Under the pieces are notes generated by a model that worked only from the letters and a program-made list of their open reading frames with translations, was not told the DNA's origin and did not search any database. Positions 18,606 through 27,009 of a stretch of DNA of 64,000 nt are shown one piece after another. The DNA comes from Terribacillus saccharophilus. GTDB taxonomy: Bacteria; Bacillota; Bacilli; Bacillales; Amphibacillaceae. Within the stretch, counting starts at the first letter, position 1; every line of letters starts with the position of its first letter. The translations under genes were made by a program, and so were the position numbers. Where the stretch lies: positions 1-64,000 of the forward strand of contig NZ_NPBJ01000005.1 of NCBI RefSeq assembly GCF_002272075.1, in the 5' to 3' direction.

Positions 18606-18636
18606 AAAACCGAGTCCTTTTTGGACTCGGTTTTTT
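18606..18636. terminator. Bidirectional terminator between ispH and yqfO
   Basis: A 12-bp perfect stem (18606-18617 with 18623-18634) and TTTTT loop is followed by U on the plus strand. It has a shorter U-tract for the convergent minus-strand gene. Confidence 0.92.
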
Positions 18637-19744
18637 ATATTACTTGAAATGGATCCGTATTTACTTGTGACACATGTATTGGCACATTTGCAAATGCAGT
18701 TTGTAGATAATCTGCCACTTTTTGCTTCATGATCTGCTCTGCATAATGTCCGGGATCAATCAGACAAAGACCCTCCAGCATTGCATCTTGCGTCTCATGA
18801 AATGTTAAATCACCTGTAATATACACATCTGCCTGCTGTAATGCCTGGTCAATATAATCCCTGCCGCTTCCTCCGAGAACAGCAACTGTTTCTACAGAAG
18901 CAGATGCATCACCAGTGAATCGTACATGCTGGATATTATACCGCTGTTTCACCAGTAGAGCCAATTCCACCAAGGTCATTGGAGCAGGTAATTTTCCGGT
19001 ACGGCCTAATCCGTAGGCTTTTCCTTGCATTTCAACAGGGTAAATATCGTAAGCCACTTCCTCATATGGGTGTGCTTCTATCATTGCAGCTACTGCACGT
19101 CTTACGTTCTCTTCCGGCACCAGTACTTCGATACGTACCTCTTCTACACGTTCCATTTCGCCTGCATGGCCGATGAACGGCTGCGCCTCGGCATTCGGTT
19201 GAAAATAACCATTTCCTTCCGAAACGAAACTGACTTTCTCATAGTCGCCCACATTTCCGGCTCCATTGGAATGCAATGCATCCTTCACGTTTTGTTCATG
19301 TGTTTTAGGAACGAAAACGATCAACTTTTTGAAAGTTTGGTGCCCCGCAGGAAGGAATACCCGCTTCTGTTCGAGACCCAATGCATCCGCCATCAAATCA
19401 TTGACACCACCTTCGACTATGTCGAGATTCGTGTGCGCTGCATAGACAGTTATATCATGCTTCATAAGCTTTTGGATGACACGCCCCTTGGGCGTAGTAG
19501 TATCTAATTTTTTTGGAGGCGCAAATAATAATGGATGATGAGCAATGATCAAATTGGCATTTTGCGAGATAGCTTCGTCCACGACAGCTTCAGTTACATC
19601 CAAAGTAGTCAGTACACCTGAAACTGTTTGATCAAGCGTCCCAACCTGCAGGCCGACATTATCCCACTTTTCTGCAAGCAAAGGCGGGCACCATGATTCA
19701 AAATACGTAATCACATCTGCTATTAGCATCTGCTTTTCAGTCAT
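18635..19744 (-). CDS. yqfO: Nif3/YqfO-type dinuclear metal-binding protein
   Basis: Nif3-like protein, proposed GTP cyclohydrolase I type 2 homologue, though physiological function is unsettled. The 369 residues comprise the two Nif3 halves with an inserted PII/CutA-like domain (about 130-235), as in the B. cereus and B. subtilis homologues. Metal-site motifs are AHHPLLF, AAHTNLD and DLTFHETQDA with a late GHYAEQ. Its start overlaps the trmK stop by 8 bp, so the pair is translationally coupled. Confidence 0.93.
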   Translation of the reverse strand: MTEKQMLIADVITYFESWCPPLLAEKWDNVGLQVGTLDQTVSGVLTTLDVTEAVVDEAISQNANLIIAHHPLLFAPPKKLDTTTPKGRVIQKLMKHDITVYAAHTNLDIVEGGVNDLMADALGLEQKRVFLPAGHQTFKKLIVFVPKTHEQNVKDALHSNGAGNVGDYEKVSFVSEGNGYFQPNAEAQPFIGHAGEMERVEEVRIEVLVPEENVRRAVAAMIEAHPYEEVAYDIYPVEMQGKAYGLGRTGKLPAPMTLVELALLVKQRYNIQHVRFTGDASASVETVAVLGGSGRDYIDQALQQADVYITGDLTFHETQDAMLEGLCLIDPGHYAEQIMKQKVADYLQTAFANVPIHVSQVNTDPFQVI

Positions 19745-20447
19745 TCAATTCCTCCTCTAGCCAAATAAGCTCTTTTTTAAAGGATGCAAGCTTCGCTTCA
19801 TCAACATGCTGCGCCTGTTGCATATTCGCTACATTGCGCTCCAGCTTCTGCTTGTAGTCCAGCCATTTCGCTCGGAAAGCTTCATTTTTTTCCTTCAACA
19901 AGATAGGTCCGAACAAAAGCTCTTTTTCACGTACGGCTACATCCTCATGATAAATACTCTTTCCCTCACGTACAGCTACTAACACCTCATAAATGTGTCC
20001 AGCTTCTTCTAAGATCTGTTCCTTTTGCAGAACGAATCCATTATTCTGGAACCATTTACGCAAAGCTCTAGCATCTATATTAGGTTGGACAATTAGCTGT
20101 TCTACATGACCAAGCTTATCTTTACCTTGTTCTAAGATTGAGGCAATTAAAGGCCCCCCCATACCTGCGACGACGACTTGTTTTACCTCGTCTGGTGCAA
20201 CGACTGCAAGTCCATCTCCCTTTCGTACATCTATTCGATCAATTAAGCCTTGAAGCTTCACCTGTTTTTGAGCACTGCGAAATGGCCCCTCATTAATTTC
20301 TCCTGCTACAGCCTTGCTGGAAGGATCCTGCAAACATACATAGCAAGGAAGATAAGCATGATCCGATCCAACATCGACAAAATGCGCAGATTTCGGCAAA
20401 TGGGCAGCAACTGCTGAAAGCCGCTCTGATAATGATAAAACGTTCAT
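19737..20447 (-). CDS. trmK: tRNA (adenine(22)-N1)-methyltransferase TrmK
   Basis: SAM-dependent methyltransferase that makes m1A22 in tRNA. SAM-binding segments are VDVGSDHAYLPCYVCL near residues 23-38 and VVVAGMGGPLIASIL; the NIDARALRKW stretch is family-specific. A helical C-terminal domain (from about 155) contacts tRNA. The frame opens at a TTG at 20468. However, the AAAGGAG ribosome binding site lies inside that extension, 9 nt before the ATG at 20447 (MNVLSLSERL), so that ATG is the start. B. subtilis places cccA between sigA and trmK; here there is none. Confidence 0.93.
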   Translation of the reverse strand: MNVLSLSERLSAVAAHLPKSAHFVDVGSDHAYLPCYVCLQDPSSKAVAGEINEGPFRSAQKQVKLQGLIDRIDVRKGDGLAVVAPDEVKQVVVAGMGGPLIASILEQGKDKLGHVEQLIVQPNIDARALRKWFQNNGFVLQKEQILEEAGHIYEVLVAVREGKSIYHEDVAVREKELLFGPILLKEKNEAFRAKWLDYKQKLERNVANMQQAQHVDEAKLASFKKELIWLEEELND

Positions 20448-20565
20448 TATATCCAACTCCTTTGTCAAATATACGTGTTTTTTGTAAAATATCCTCCCAC
20501 ACTTTTTACTGAGAGAATTTGCATTCGGCTTTCAATTTTTGTAAAATGTATGTATTCCTAAGGGC

Positions 20566-20625
20566 AATAAGAAAGCCCAGCCACATGCGATTATGCACAT
20601 GATAGCTGAGCAAAGCCTTCTTATT
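20566..20625 (-). terminator. Large hairpin after sigA, possible terminator
   Basis: A 60-nt imperfect inverted repeat begins at the sigA stop codon. Its outer 11-bp helix (AATAAGAA ends) and an inner CATGTGC/GCATGTG helix are separated by mispairs. The 3' side lacks a U-tract, so it may be a weak terminator or an mRNA 3'-end stabiliser separating sigA from trmK. Confidence 0.5.
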
Positions 20626-21742
20626 CTAGGAAATCTTTCAAGCGTTTGCTACGGCTTGGATGACGAAGCTTACGCAATGCTTTAGCTTCGATCTGACGAA
20701 TACGCTCTCTGGTTACGCCGAATACCCGGCCAACTTCTTCCAGTGTTCTTGTTCTTCCGTCATCAAGTCCGAAACGCAAACGAAGCACATTCTCTTCTCG
20801 GTCAGTCAATGTATCCAGTACATCTTCCAACTGTTCTTTCAGCAGTTCATACGCTGCGTGATCAGAAGGAGAAGTTGCTTCTTGATCCTCGATAAAGTCC
20901 CCAAGATGTGAATCATCTTCCTCACCGATTGGTGTTTCAAGGGATACAGGTTCTTGAGCAATCTTCAAGATTTCACGTACTTTTTCCGGTGTAAGTTCCA
21001 TCTCTTCACCAATTTCTTCAGGAGATGGCTCACGCCCTAGATCCTGCAGAAGCTGACGCTGTACACGAATCAGTTTATTGATTGTTTCTACCATATGCAC
21101 AGGGATACGGATTGTACGCGCTTGGTCAGCAATTGCACGAGTGATTGCCTGACGGATCCACCAAGTAGCATACGTACTGAATTTGAAGCCTTTACGGTAG
21201 TCAAACTTTTCAACTGCTTTAATGAGTCCCATGTTACCTTCCTGAATTAAATCCAAGAACAGCATGCCGCGACCTACATAACGTTTTGCAATACTGACTA
21301 CAAGTCGCAAGTTCGCTTCAGCCAAACGGCGTTTTGCTACTTCATCACCAGCTTCGATACGTTCAGCCAGCGCAATTTCCTCTTTTGCTGACAATAAATC
21401 GACGCGGCCGATTTCTTTCAAGTACATGCGTACAGGGTCATTGATCTTGATGCCCAGTGGTACACTAAGGTCATTCAAATCAAATTCTTCCTCTTTCGCA
21501 ATTTGTTTCATATTCGGGTCCTGGTCGGATTCACCAATTACTTCCACATTTTGTTCGTTCAAGTGCTCGTAGATTTCATCCATCTGATCGGAATCCAATT
21601 CAAAGCTTGCAAGACGCTCACTTACCTCTTCATAAGCGAGGACTCCACGCTTTTTACCCATTTCAACAAGGAGTTCTTTTGCTTGCTCCAATGTCATTTC
21701 AGTCTCGTTCACTTTAGAACCTGCTGGCTTATTCTCTGCCAT
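20621..21742 (-). CDS. sigA: Primary RNA polymerase sigma factor SigA (RpoD)
   Basis: Housekeeping sigma-70 factor directing RNA polymerase to TTGACA/TATAAT promoters. From the chosen ATG the protein has 373 residues: region 1.1 (about 15-75), 1.2 ([13 protein letters not shown]), region 2 with [11 protein letters not shown] and the -10-binding helix [19 protein letters not shown], region 3 ([15 protein letters not shown]), and region 4 with the -35 helix-turn-helix ([27 protein letters not shown]). The open frame extends to a TTG at 21760. GGAGGAGGA within it sits right before the ATG at 21742, so I start there. It forms the macromolecular synthesis operon with dnaG upstream. Confidence 0.98.
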   Translation of the reverse strand: MAENKPAGSKVNETEMTLEQAKELLVEMGKKRGVLAYEEVSERLASFELDSDQMDEIYEHLNEQNVEVIGESDQDPNMKQIAKEEEFDLNDLSVPLGIKINDPVRMYLKEIGRVDLLSAKEEIALAERIEAGDEVAKRRLAEANLRLVVSIAKRYVGRGMLFLDLIQEGNMGLIKAVEKFDYRKGFKFSTYATWWIRQAITRAIADQARTIRIPVHMVETINKLIRVQRQLLQDLGREPSPEEIGEEMELTPEKVREILKIAQEPVSLETPIGEEDDSHLGDFIEDQEATSPSDHAAYELLKEQLEDVLDTLTDREENVLRLRFGLDDGRTRTLEEVGRVFGVTRERIRQIEAKALRKLRHPSRSKRLKDFLE

Positions 21743-21779
21743 AAGTCCTCCTCCTTCCAAAACATCAAGCTATCTATTG

Positions 21780-23603
21780 TTACAGAGAACTTTTTAAAGT
21801 TCTACGTATTTCCATGATCTTCATGGCTATCTGTGCTGCCCGAATTGGATCATTTTCCTGTTCGGCTTGCCTCTGTTCCGCCAGCAACTGGCTAATATCT
21901 GTCTTATTCACTTGCTCGCGCTTAATGGTGCGGATATAATCGCTGATTTCTTGATCACTTATATCCTCGACCACCGGCAACATGGCTGTTTGGATGACCA
22001 GCTGCTGCAAGGAAGGATCCTCCAATGATGATACGAATTGGCTCACATCCGCATCATTACCTTCTTCATAAAAAGCGTACAGATGGGTAGCAATCACCTG
22101 GACCTGATCCGTTATGAACGAAGCCCCTATTTCTTCCTGAACTTTATACGCAATTGCCGCTGTTCTAAGCATATGCGCCAAGAGTTGTTTTTCTGCCGTC
22201 TGAAAAGCAGTTGGTATTTTTTTTTCGTAATGACGGGATTGTTGCTTTGGAGCCGGCGCTTTAGCCGAGTTGCTGACTCCTCTCTTGCTTTCCCGTTTGC
22301 GGAGTTTGGGTTCAAGATCGGAGACAAGCGTATCCATGGAAAGATCCATTGCGTTCGACAGCTCCCGCAAATAGTGTTCCCGTTCCACAGAGCTTTCAAT
22401 CTGCGCAATCTCATCCAGTACTTTTTCTACATACTGCAGGCGATCTCCTTCAAGTGAAAGGTTGTAGTCCTGCTTTAAGTAATGCATCATGAAGGACATA
22501 GCCGTCAGTGCAGCATCGATGATGGATCGTTTGAACTTTTCTGCTCCATGCTCGCGGATGTAGTCATCTGGATCCAGACCGTCCCGTAGCATTGCAACTC
22601 GTACATGATTACCGTTCTTTCGCAGGATTTGTAATGCACGATAAGTCGCTTCAAAACCCGCCTTATCGCCGTCGTAGCATATGACTACCTGTTCCGCATA
22701 CCGCTTCAGCAGCCTTGCCTGGGTCTCTGTTAGAGATGTTCCAAGCGTCGCTACTCCGTTTCTTACACCTGCCTGATGCGCTGCAATTACATCATTATAT
22801 CCTTCGAATACAACAACCTGGCCAGACTTGCGGATCTCACTTCTTGCCAAATCAAAATTGAACAGCATTCTTCCTTTTTGGAAAAGCTCACTTTCGGAAC
22901 TGTTCAGGTATTTTGGTTCCTGACCTCCGCCTAGTGTACGGCCGCCGAAGCCCACTGTCTTACCGAGATGGTTCCGTATCGGAAAAATAACCCGCCCGCG
23001 GAAGCGATCCTGAGGCTTGTTTTCTTTATCAGTTGAAAACAGACCCGTATGAAGCAATTCTTGCGGCTTGTACCCTTTTCCTTCAAGGAATTTCACAGTA
23101 AAATCTCTGCTGTTCGGTGCAAAGCCAAGCTGGAAGGTGTCAATTGTCTCATCAGTCAAACCACGGCCGAGGAGATACTCATAACCAGTCTTACCTTCTT
23201 TCGTATTGCGCAGCAAGTTATGGTAGAGCTTAACAACCCACTCATTCGCCTCAAGCGCAGTCTGGTCTTCACGCGATTGTCCGCGTTCCTGCTGCTCTGT
23301 TACAGAAGCAGGCACTTCTGTTCCGCTTCTTTCGGCGAGCTTTTGAACCGACTGGGAGAAGGAAAGACCCTCCAATTCCATTAGGAAAGTAAATACATTT
23401 CCTCCCTTTCCACAGCCAAAACAATGAAAAATCTGCTTTTCCTGGGTCACGGAGAATGATGGAGATTTTTCACCATGAAAAGGACAAAGTCCGAAATAGT
23501 TCCGGCCTTGTTTCTTTAATTGGACATGCTCACCTATCACATCGACGATATCATTTGATTTGCGGACTTCCTCAACTATTTCTTCTGGTATTGCACCAGC
23601 CAT
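21780..23603 (-). CDS. dnaG: DNA primase
   Basis: Synthesises RNA primers for lagging-strand replication. The N-terminal zinc finger is CHCC (Cys40, His43, Cys61, Cys64). The catalytic core follows, with the TOPRIM domain near residues 260-340 (VVFEGYNDVIAAHQAG and VICYDGDKAGFEA, holding the acidic metal ligands). The C-terminal about 150 residues form the DnaB-interacting helical domain. The 607-residue length is normal. It lies 37 bp before the sigA start and 23 bp after yqxD. Confidence 0.97.
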   Translation of the reverse strand: MAGAIPEEIVEEVRKSNDIVDVIGEHVQLKKQGRNYFGLCPFHGEKSPSFSVTQEKQIFHCFGCGKGGNVFTFLMELEGLSFSQSVQKLAERSGTEVPASVTEQQERGQSREDQTALEANEWVVKLYHNLLRNTKEGKTGYEYLLGRGLTDETIDTFQLGFAPNSRDFTVKFLEGKGYKPQELLHTGLFSTDKENKPQDRFRGRVIFPIRNHLGKTVGFGGRTLGGGQEPKYLNSSESELFQKGRMLFNFDLARSEIRKSGQVVVFEGYNDVIAAHQAGVRNGVATLGTSLTETQARLLKRYAEQVVICYDGDKAGFEATYRALQILRKNGNHVRVAMLRDGLDPDDYIREHGAEKFKRSIIDAALTAMSFMMHYLKQDYNLSLEGDRLQYVEKVLDEIAQIESSVEREHYLRELSNAMDLSMDTLVSDLEPKLRKRESKRGVSNSAKAPAPKQQSRHYEKKIPTAFQTAEKQLLAHMLRTAAIAYKVQEEIGASFITDQVQVIATHLYAFYEEGNDADVSQFVSSLEDPSLQQLVIQTAMLPVVEDISDQEISDYIRTIKREQVNKTDISQLLAEQRQAEQENDPIRAAQIAMKIMEIRRTLKSSL

Positions 23604-23626
23604 TCCACATCACCAACCTATATAAT

Positions 23627-24097
23627 TCAACAACTTTCGTCTGATTCCTGCATTTTTCGACAATAAGACGAAAAAATAGTAAGGAATCTTCTTCTGTCGG
23701 CAGCTGTCAGCTTGGAAGGTCCCTTAATTCGTTTGCCCTGTCGTTGATTTTGGATTCGCATGTGCTTTCTTAGAAGTATCTCATCGGCATCGGCATCCGT
23801 AATCAGCTCTCCGCGAGGTGTGATAACTGTTACGTCATTAGCTGTGAGCAAAGTAGCCAATGCAAGGTCTTGTGTTACAACACAAGCTCCAGGCGTAATG
23901 TGATTCAGAATATACCAATCCACTGCCTGATCCACAGGATCAAGAACCACCCAGGAATCATCTGAATCACTGCTCAGATGATTAATTGTGGTTATGAATC
24001 GGACAGGAACGTGATAGGCTGCACATGCAGAAACAATCTCCTGCTTGACAGGACAGCTATCTGCATCCACATAGACAATAGGGTTATGTGATTTCAT
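23627..24097 (-). CDS. yqxD: UPF0178/DUF188 protein YqxD (YaiI family)
   Basis: A 156-residue cytoplasmic protein of the YaiI/YqxD family with a PIN/NYN-like nuclease appearance: VYVDADSCPVKQEI at residues 8-21 and VVTQDLALATLL mid-protein carry conserved acidic residues. RNase activity is suspected from fold but unproven. Conserved position upstream of dnaG-sigA supports the call. The ribosome binding site before the ATG is weak (GTGAG). Confidence 0.88.
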   Translation of the reverse strand: MKSHNPIVYVDADSCPVKQEIVSACAAYHVPVRFITTINHLSSDSDDSWVVLDPVDQAVDWYILNHITPGACVVTQDLALATLLTANDVTVITPRGELITDADADEILLRKHMRIQNQRQGKRIKGPSKLTAADRRRFLTIFSSYCRKMQESDESC

Positions 24098-24267
24098 GTC
24101 TCACTAATTCTACAATAAAATGCGGAATCCTTCCTTTTTCGTAAAATTTTTATAAACCTTTTTACCTCAAGGGTTACCATTTAAACATTTTTAATACTAA
24201 CAACATTTTTTCACAAAAACTAATTATAATACAAAGTATTTAAAAAAGCCATTATTTTAACTGACGT

Positions 24268-25371
24268 TCAGGATGCCTTGGAATGCTTCAGCAGACTGCT
24301 GTTATTCGGTAATTTACCGAATAATAACGAAGCAAAAGGCACATAGCGATGAAAAAGATAGATGATCAAAAAACAAACTCCCATTACAACAAGATAGCGC
24401 AGCAGTATTTGGACATGAAATAAATAGTTGCTGTATGCAGGTATTGTTCTTGTTACATAATCCAGAATGAGCGGATGCAGCAGATAGTAACCGAAGGAAT
24501 AACTCGCAATTTGCTGTAATCTGGCTAGTGTCGATGTCGAAAGCTTGTCTGCAACAGCTTCGGCGAATCGGAAAATGCTGTAACAACCTGTTATAAGGAA
24601 GACATAATTCACACTCTCATACAGAATGTTGTTCCACTCGAAGACACCTAGAGTTCCAGAAAGGTAATAATAAATCGCGATGGCTGATCCTGCTATGCTA
24701 CTGATTAGCAACCATGCCCAGGTCGACCAGCGTTTGCTTTTCGCTTTTTCCCTATCATAATGTATGCCTATCCATCCACCGAGCAATAAAGTCCCCATCA
24801 ATTGCAGGAATAACGGAAACGGGCTGAACGGCAGATATGTCTGCAGCGCAATGTATCCAAGCTGCAGTATGCCCCCGAATACAAACATATATTTTCTGAA
24901 GATGGGTACTTTATGATCCACCCAAATGAGCAAAGGCAGTACTAAGTAAATTTGGACGATAAGAGATATAAAGTGCAGCTGATAATAGCTTTCTCCAAAG
25001 AATATCCGCTTGGCAATCGCTGCTGGCTGAAGATCTCCAAAACCTAGAATCGCCTTATGCAGCTCGTATACAATTGCCCAAATGATGTAAGGAATCAGGA
25101 TGAAGCTGACTCGCTTCTTGTAGTAGTCTTTCCATAAGGACTTAGTCAGATTTTTGTGTTTGTATTGATAAAAGAAAACAAGGCCGGTAATTGCTATGAA
25201 CAAGCCTGCTTCTATCCGGATGATTCGGTTAAGAAAATGATATTTTTCGTACGCATCGCCTGCAAACGGCAGAACAGTAGCATACGCGCCCGTCACATGG
25301 ACAAGCACGACAAGTGACATTGCCAAGAGCCGCATCAAATAAATAGATTGGATCTGCTGTTGTTTTTTCAT
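24268..25371 (-). CDS. Membrane-bound acyltransferase, family 3
   Basis: Integral membrane O-acyltransferase that probably transfers acetyl or other acyl groups to a cell-envelope polysaccharide or related substrate. The 367-residue protein has about ten transmembrane helices starting at IQSIYLMRLLAMSLVVLVHV, whose R and H are conserved catalytic-region residues in the family. The true start is the ATG at 25371, 7 nt after AAGGAG; the frame extends 16 codons upstream without a ribosome binding site. B. subtilis has no gene here between yqxD and ppsR, so this is a lineage-specific insertion. Composition is not obviously foreign. The acceptor substrate cannot be told. Confidence 0.82.
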   Translation of the reverse strand: MKKQQQIQSIYLMRLLAMSLVVLVHVTGAYATVLPFAGDAYEKYHFLNRIIRIEAGLFIAITGLVFFYQYKHKNLTKSLWKDYYKKRVSFILIPYIIWAIVYELHKAILGFGDLQPAAIAKRIFFGESYYQLHFISLIVQIYLVLPLLIWVDHKVPIFRKYMFVFGGILQLGYIALQTYLPFSPFPLFLQLMGTLLLGGWIGIHYDREKAKSKRWSTWAWLLISSIAGSAIAIYYYLSGTLGVFEWNNILYESVNYVFLITGCYSIFRFAEAVADKLSTSTLARLQQIASYSFGYYLLHPLILDYVTRTIPAYSNYLFHVQILLRYLVVMGVCFLIIYLFHRYVPFASLLFGKLPNNSSLLKHSKAS

Positions 25372-25405
25372 GTTAGGTCTCCTTGTAGACATCATTTTAC
25401 GAAAT

Positions 25406-25443
25406 AGAAGAGGTAACAACAGATATCTGCTGTCACCTCTTCT
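25406..25443 (-). other. 5'-leader hairpin of the acyltransferase mRNA
   Basis: A 38-nt near-perfect inverted repeat (arms AGAAGAGGT...) with two G-U pairs and a palindromic AGATATCT centre. If the candidate promoter at 25450-25479 is used, the hairpin would sit at the extreme 5' end of the mRNA and could stabilise it. On the plus strand it is followed by TTTTT, so it could also act as a terminator of antisense transcription. Confidence 0.55.
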
Positions 25444-25449
25444 GTTTTT

Positions 25450-25479
25450 ATCGTAAAGATTCTACCGAAGGACCGTCAA
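25450..25479 (-). promoter_or_regulatory. Candidate promoter of the acyltransferase gene
   Basis: TTGACG (25474-25479) and TACGAT (25450-25455) are separated by 18 bp. An 8-bp inverted repeat (AAGATTCT/AGAATCTT, 25457-25498) overlaps the spacer and may be the ppsR terminator or an operator. Confidence 0.45.
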
Positions 25480-25517
25480 CATGATAAACAGAATCTTAAC
25501 ACTAACTTTGTACTAAC

Positions 25518-26327
25518 TTAATCCTGTTGGTTGAGAACAGTCAAGATACTATTTGCAGTTTCTTCAACTGCTTTATTGGAAACATCAATCACACGACAGC
25601 CAATTCGTTCGGCAATTTTATCAAAATGTTCCAATTCATGGTTGATCCGATCGATATTGGCATAGCTCGCTTGATCCCCAAGACCAAGTGCTTTCAGTCG
25701 TTCCTTACGGATATCATTAAGCTTCTCAGGACTGATGCGAAGACCTATGCATTTGGCAGGATCCACTTGGAAAAGTTCCCGAGGCGGATCTACTTCCGGA
25801 ACAATCGGGACATTGGCGACTTTTAGACGTTTATGCGCCAAATATTGGGATAATGGTGTTTTGGATGTGCGTGATACACCAATGAGTACAATATCAGCCC
25901 GGGCAATACCGCGTGGATCACGCCCATCGTCATAACGGACTGCAAATTCAATTGCTTCGATTCTTCGGAAATAATCTTCATCCAGACGATGGACAAGGCC
26001 CGGCTGCAGTTTTGGCTTTTGATGGAACATATCTGCCATCGCATCCATAAGCGGCCCCATCAAGTCGATGCAAGGTATACCTTGTCTTTGTGCTTCGCTA
26101 GTAAGGAAAGACCGGAAATCCGGATTAACCATTGTGAAGGCAATAATTGATGGACGGTCGCTTGCTTGCTTTAGTGTTTCTTCCAATATAGAAGTGTTCT
26201 CTACATAAGGAACACGCTGTAAAGCAAACGGCTCTTCCAAATTGTACTGACTTAATGCTGCTTTTACAACGAGCTCTGCTGTTTCCCCTACAGAATCTGA
26301 TACAACGTAGACGATTGGTTTCTCCAT
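25518..26327 (-). CDS. yqfL: Pyruvate,phosphate dikinase regulatory protein (PpsR/YqfL, DUF299)
   Basis: Bifunctional serine/threonine kinase and P-dependent phosphorylase family that switches PPDK or PEP synthase on and off. The 269-residue protein has [18 protein letters not shown] at the N-terminus, the P-loop-like [15 protein letters not shown] near residues 150-164, and a conserved [13 protein letters not shown] segment. The GGAGG site lies 7-8 nt before the ATG. It follows ccpN by about 21 bp. In B. subtilis the yqfL product works with CcpN as a negative effector of repression, so the pair probably forms one gluconeogenic control unit. Confidence 0.92.
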   Translation of the reverse strand: MEKPIVYVVSDSVGETAELVVKAALSQYNLEEPFALQRVPYVENTSILEETLKQASDRPSIIAFTMVNPDFRSFLTSEAQRQGIPCIDLMGPLMDAMADMFHQKPKLQPGLVHRLDEDYFRRIEAIEFAVRYDDGRDPRGIARADIVLIGVSRTSKTPLSQYLAHKRLKVANVPIVPEVDPPRELFQVDPAKCIGLRISPEKLNDIRKERLKALGLGDQASYANIDRINHELEHFDKIAERIGCRVIDVSNKAVEETANSILTVLNQQD

Positions 26328-26348
26328 CGGTTCCCCTCCTGGATATAT

Positions 26349-26981
26349 TTACATAAGTTCATTTCGAGCAAGTTCTACGAAAGCCTTCGTGATCGTTGTC
26401 TTTGTAATACGCCCAACTACTTTTGCGCCAGTCTCATTGGATCTTTCTATGACCGGCAGACTATCGATTTGTTTATCAATCAACCGATTGGCTGCTTCCA
26501 CCAACAATTCATCCGGATAACAAACAGCAACATTCGGCATCCTCGTCATAATGATGTGAACCGGAATATCCTGCAGCCCCTGATTGCCGATACTTGCTCG
26601 CAGTAAATCCTTACGAGAAACAACTCCAACGAGATTATTATCTTGATCAACTGCAAAAAGTGTTCCGACATCACTAAGGAACATTGCACTTATCGCATCG
26701 TAAGCTGAATCGTCCTCTTTGACGACAATCGGCATCGATTGGAAGGTCTCCACTTTGTATTTCATCAGTTTTTCTGTAATGATCTCTGAACCTGTCTTAC
26801 CTGTATAGAAGTAACCAACACGCGGTCTTGCATCCAGGAACCCTACCATTGTAAGGATTGCCAAATCAGGACGCAAAGTCGCCCGTGTCAGATTAAGCCG
26901 CTCCGCGATCTGTTCACCTGTTATCGGACCCGCTTCTTTCACTATCGCGATAATCTGCTGTTGTCTTTTAGACAAATCCAT
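26349..26981 (-). CDS. ccpN: Transcriptional repressor CcpN (HTH plus CBS pair)
   Basis: DNA-binding regulator of gluconeogenic genes (gapB, pckA in B. subtilis) in the presence of glucose. Residues 1-60 form a winged helix (SKRQQQIIAIVKEAGPITGEQIAERLNLTRATLRPDLAIL), followed by two CBS modules (about 77-135 and 140-205) that sense nucleotides. Start options are GTG 26990, ATG 26987 and ATG 26981; AGAGGTG is best placed for the last. It is immediately upstream of yqfL and downstream of glyS, the conserved order. Confidence 0.92.
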   Translation of the reverse strand: MDLSKRQQQIIAIVKEAGPITGEQIAERLNLTRATLRPDLAILTMVGFLDARPRVGYFYTGKTGSEIITEKLMKYKVETFQSMPIVVKEDDSAYDAISAMFLSDVGTLFAVDQDNNLVGVVSRKDLLRASIGNQGLQDIPVHIIMTRMPNVAVCYPDELLVEAANRLIDKQIDSLPVIERSNETGAKVVGRITKTTITKAFVELARNELM

Positions 26982-27009
26982 GTTCATCACCTCTATCCAA
27001 GAACTGCCC

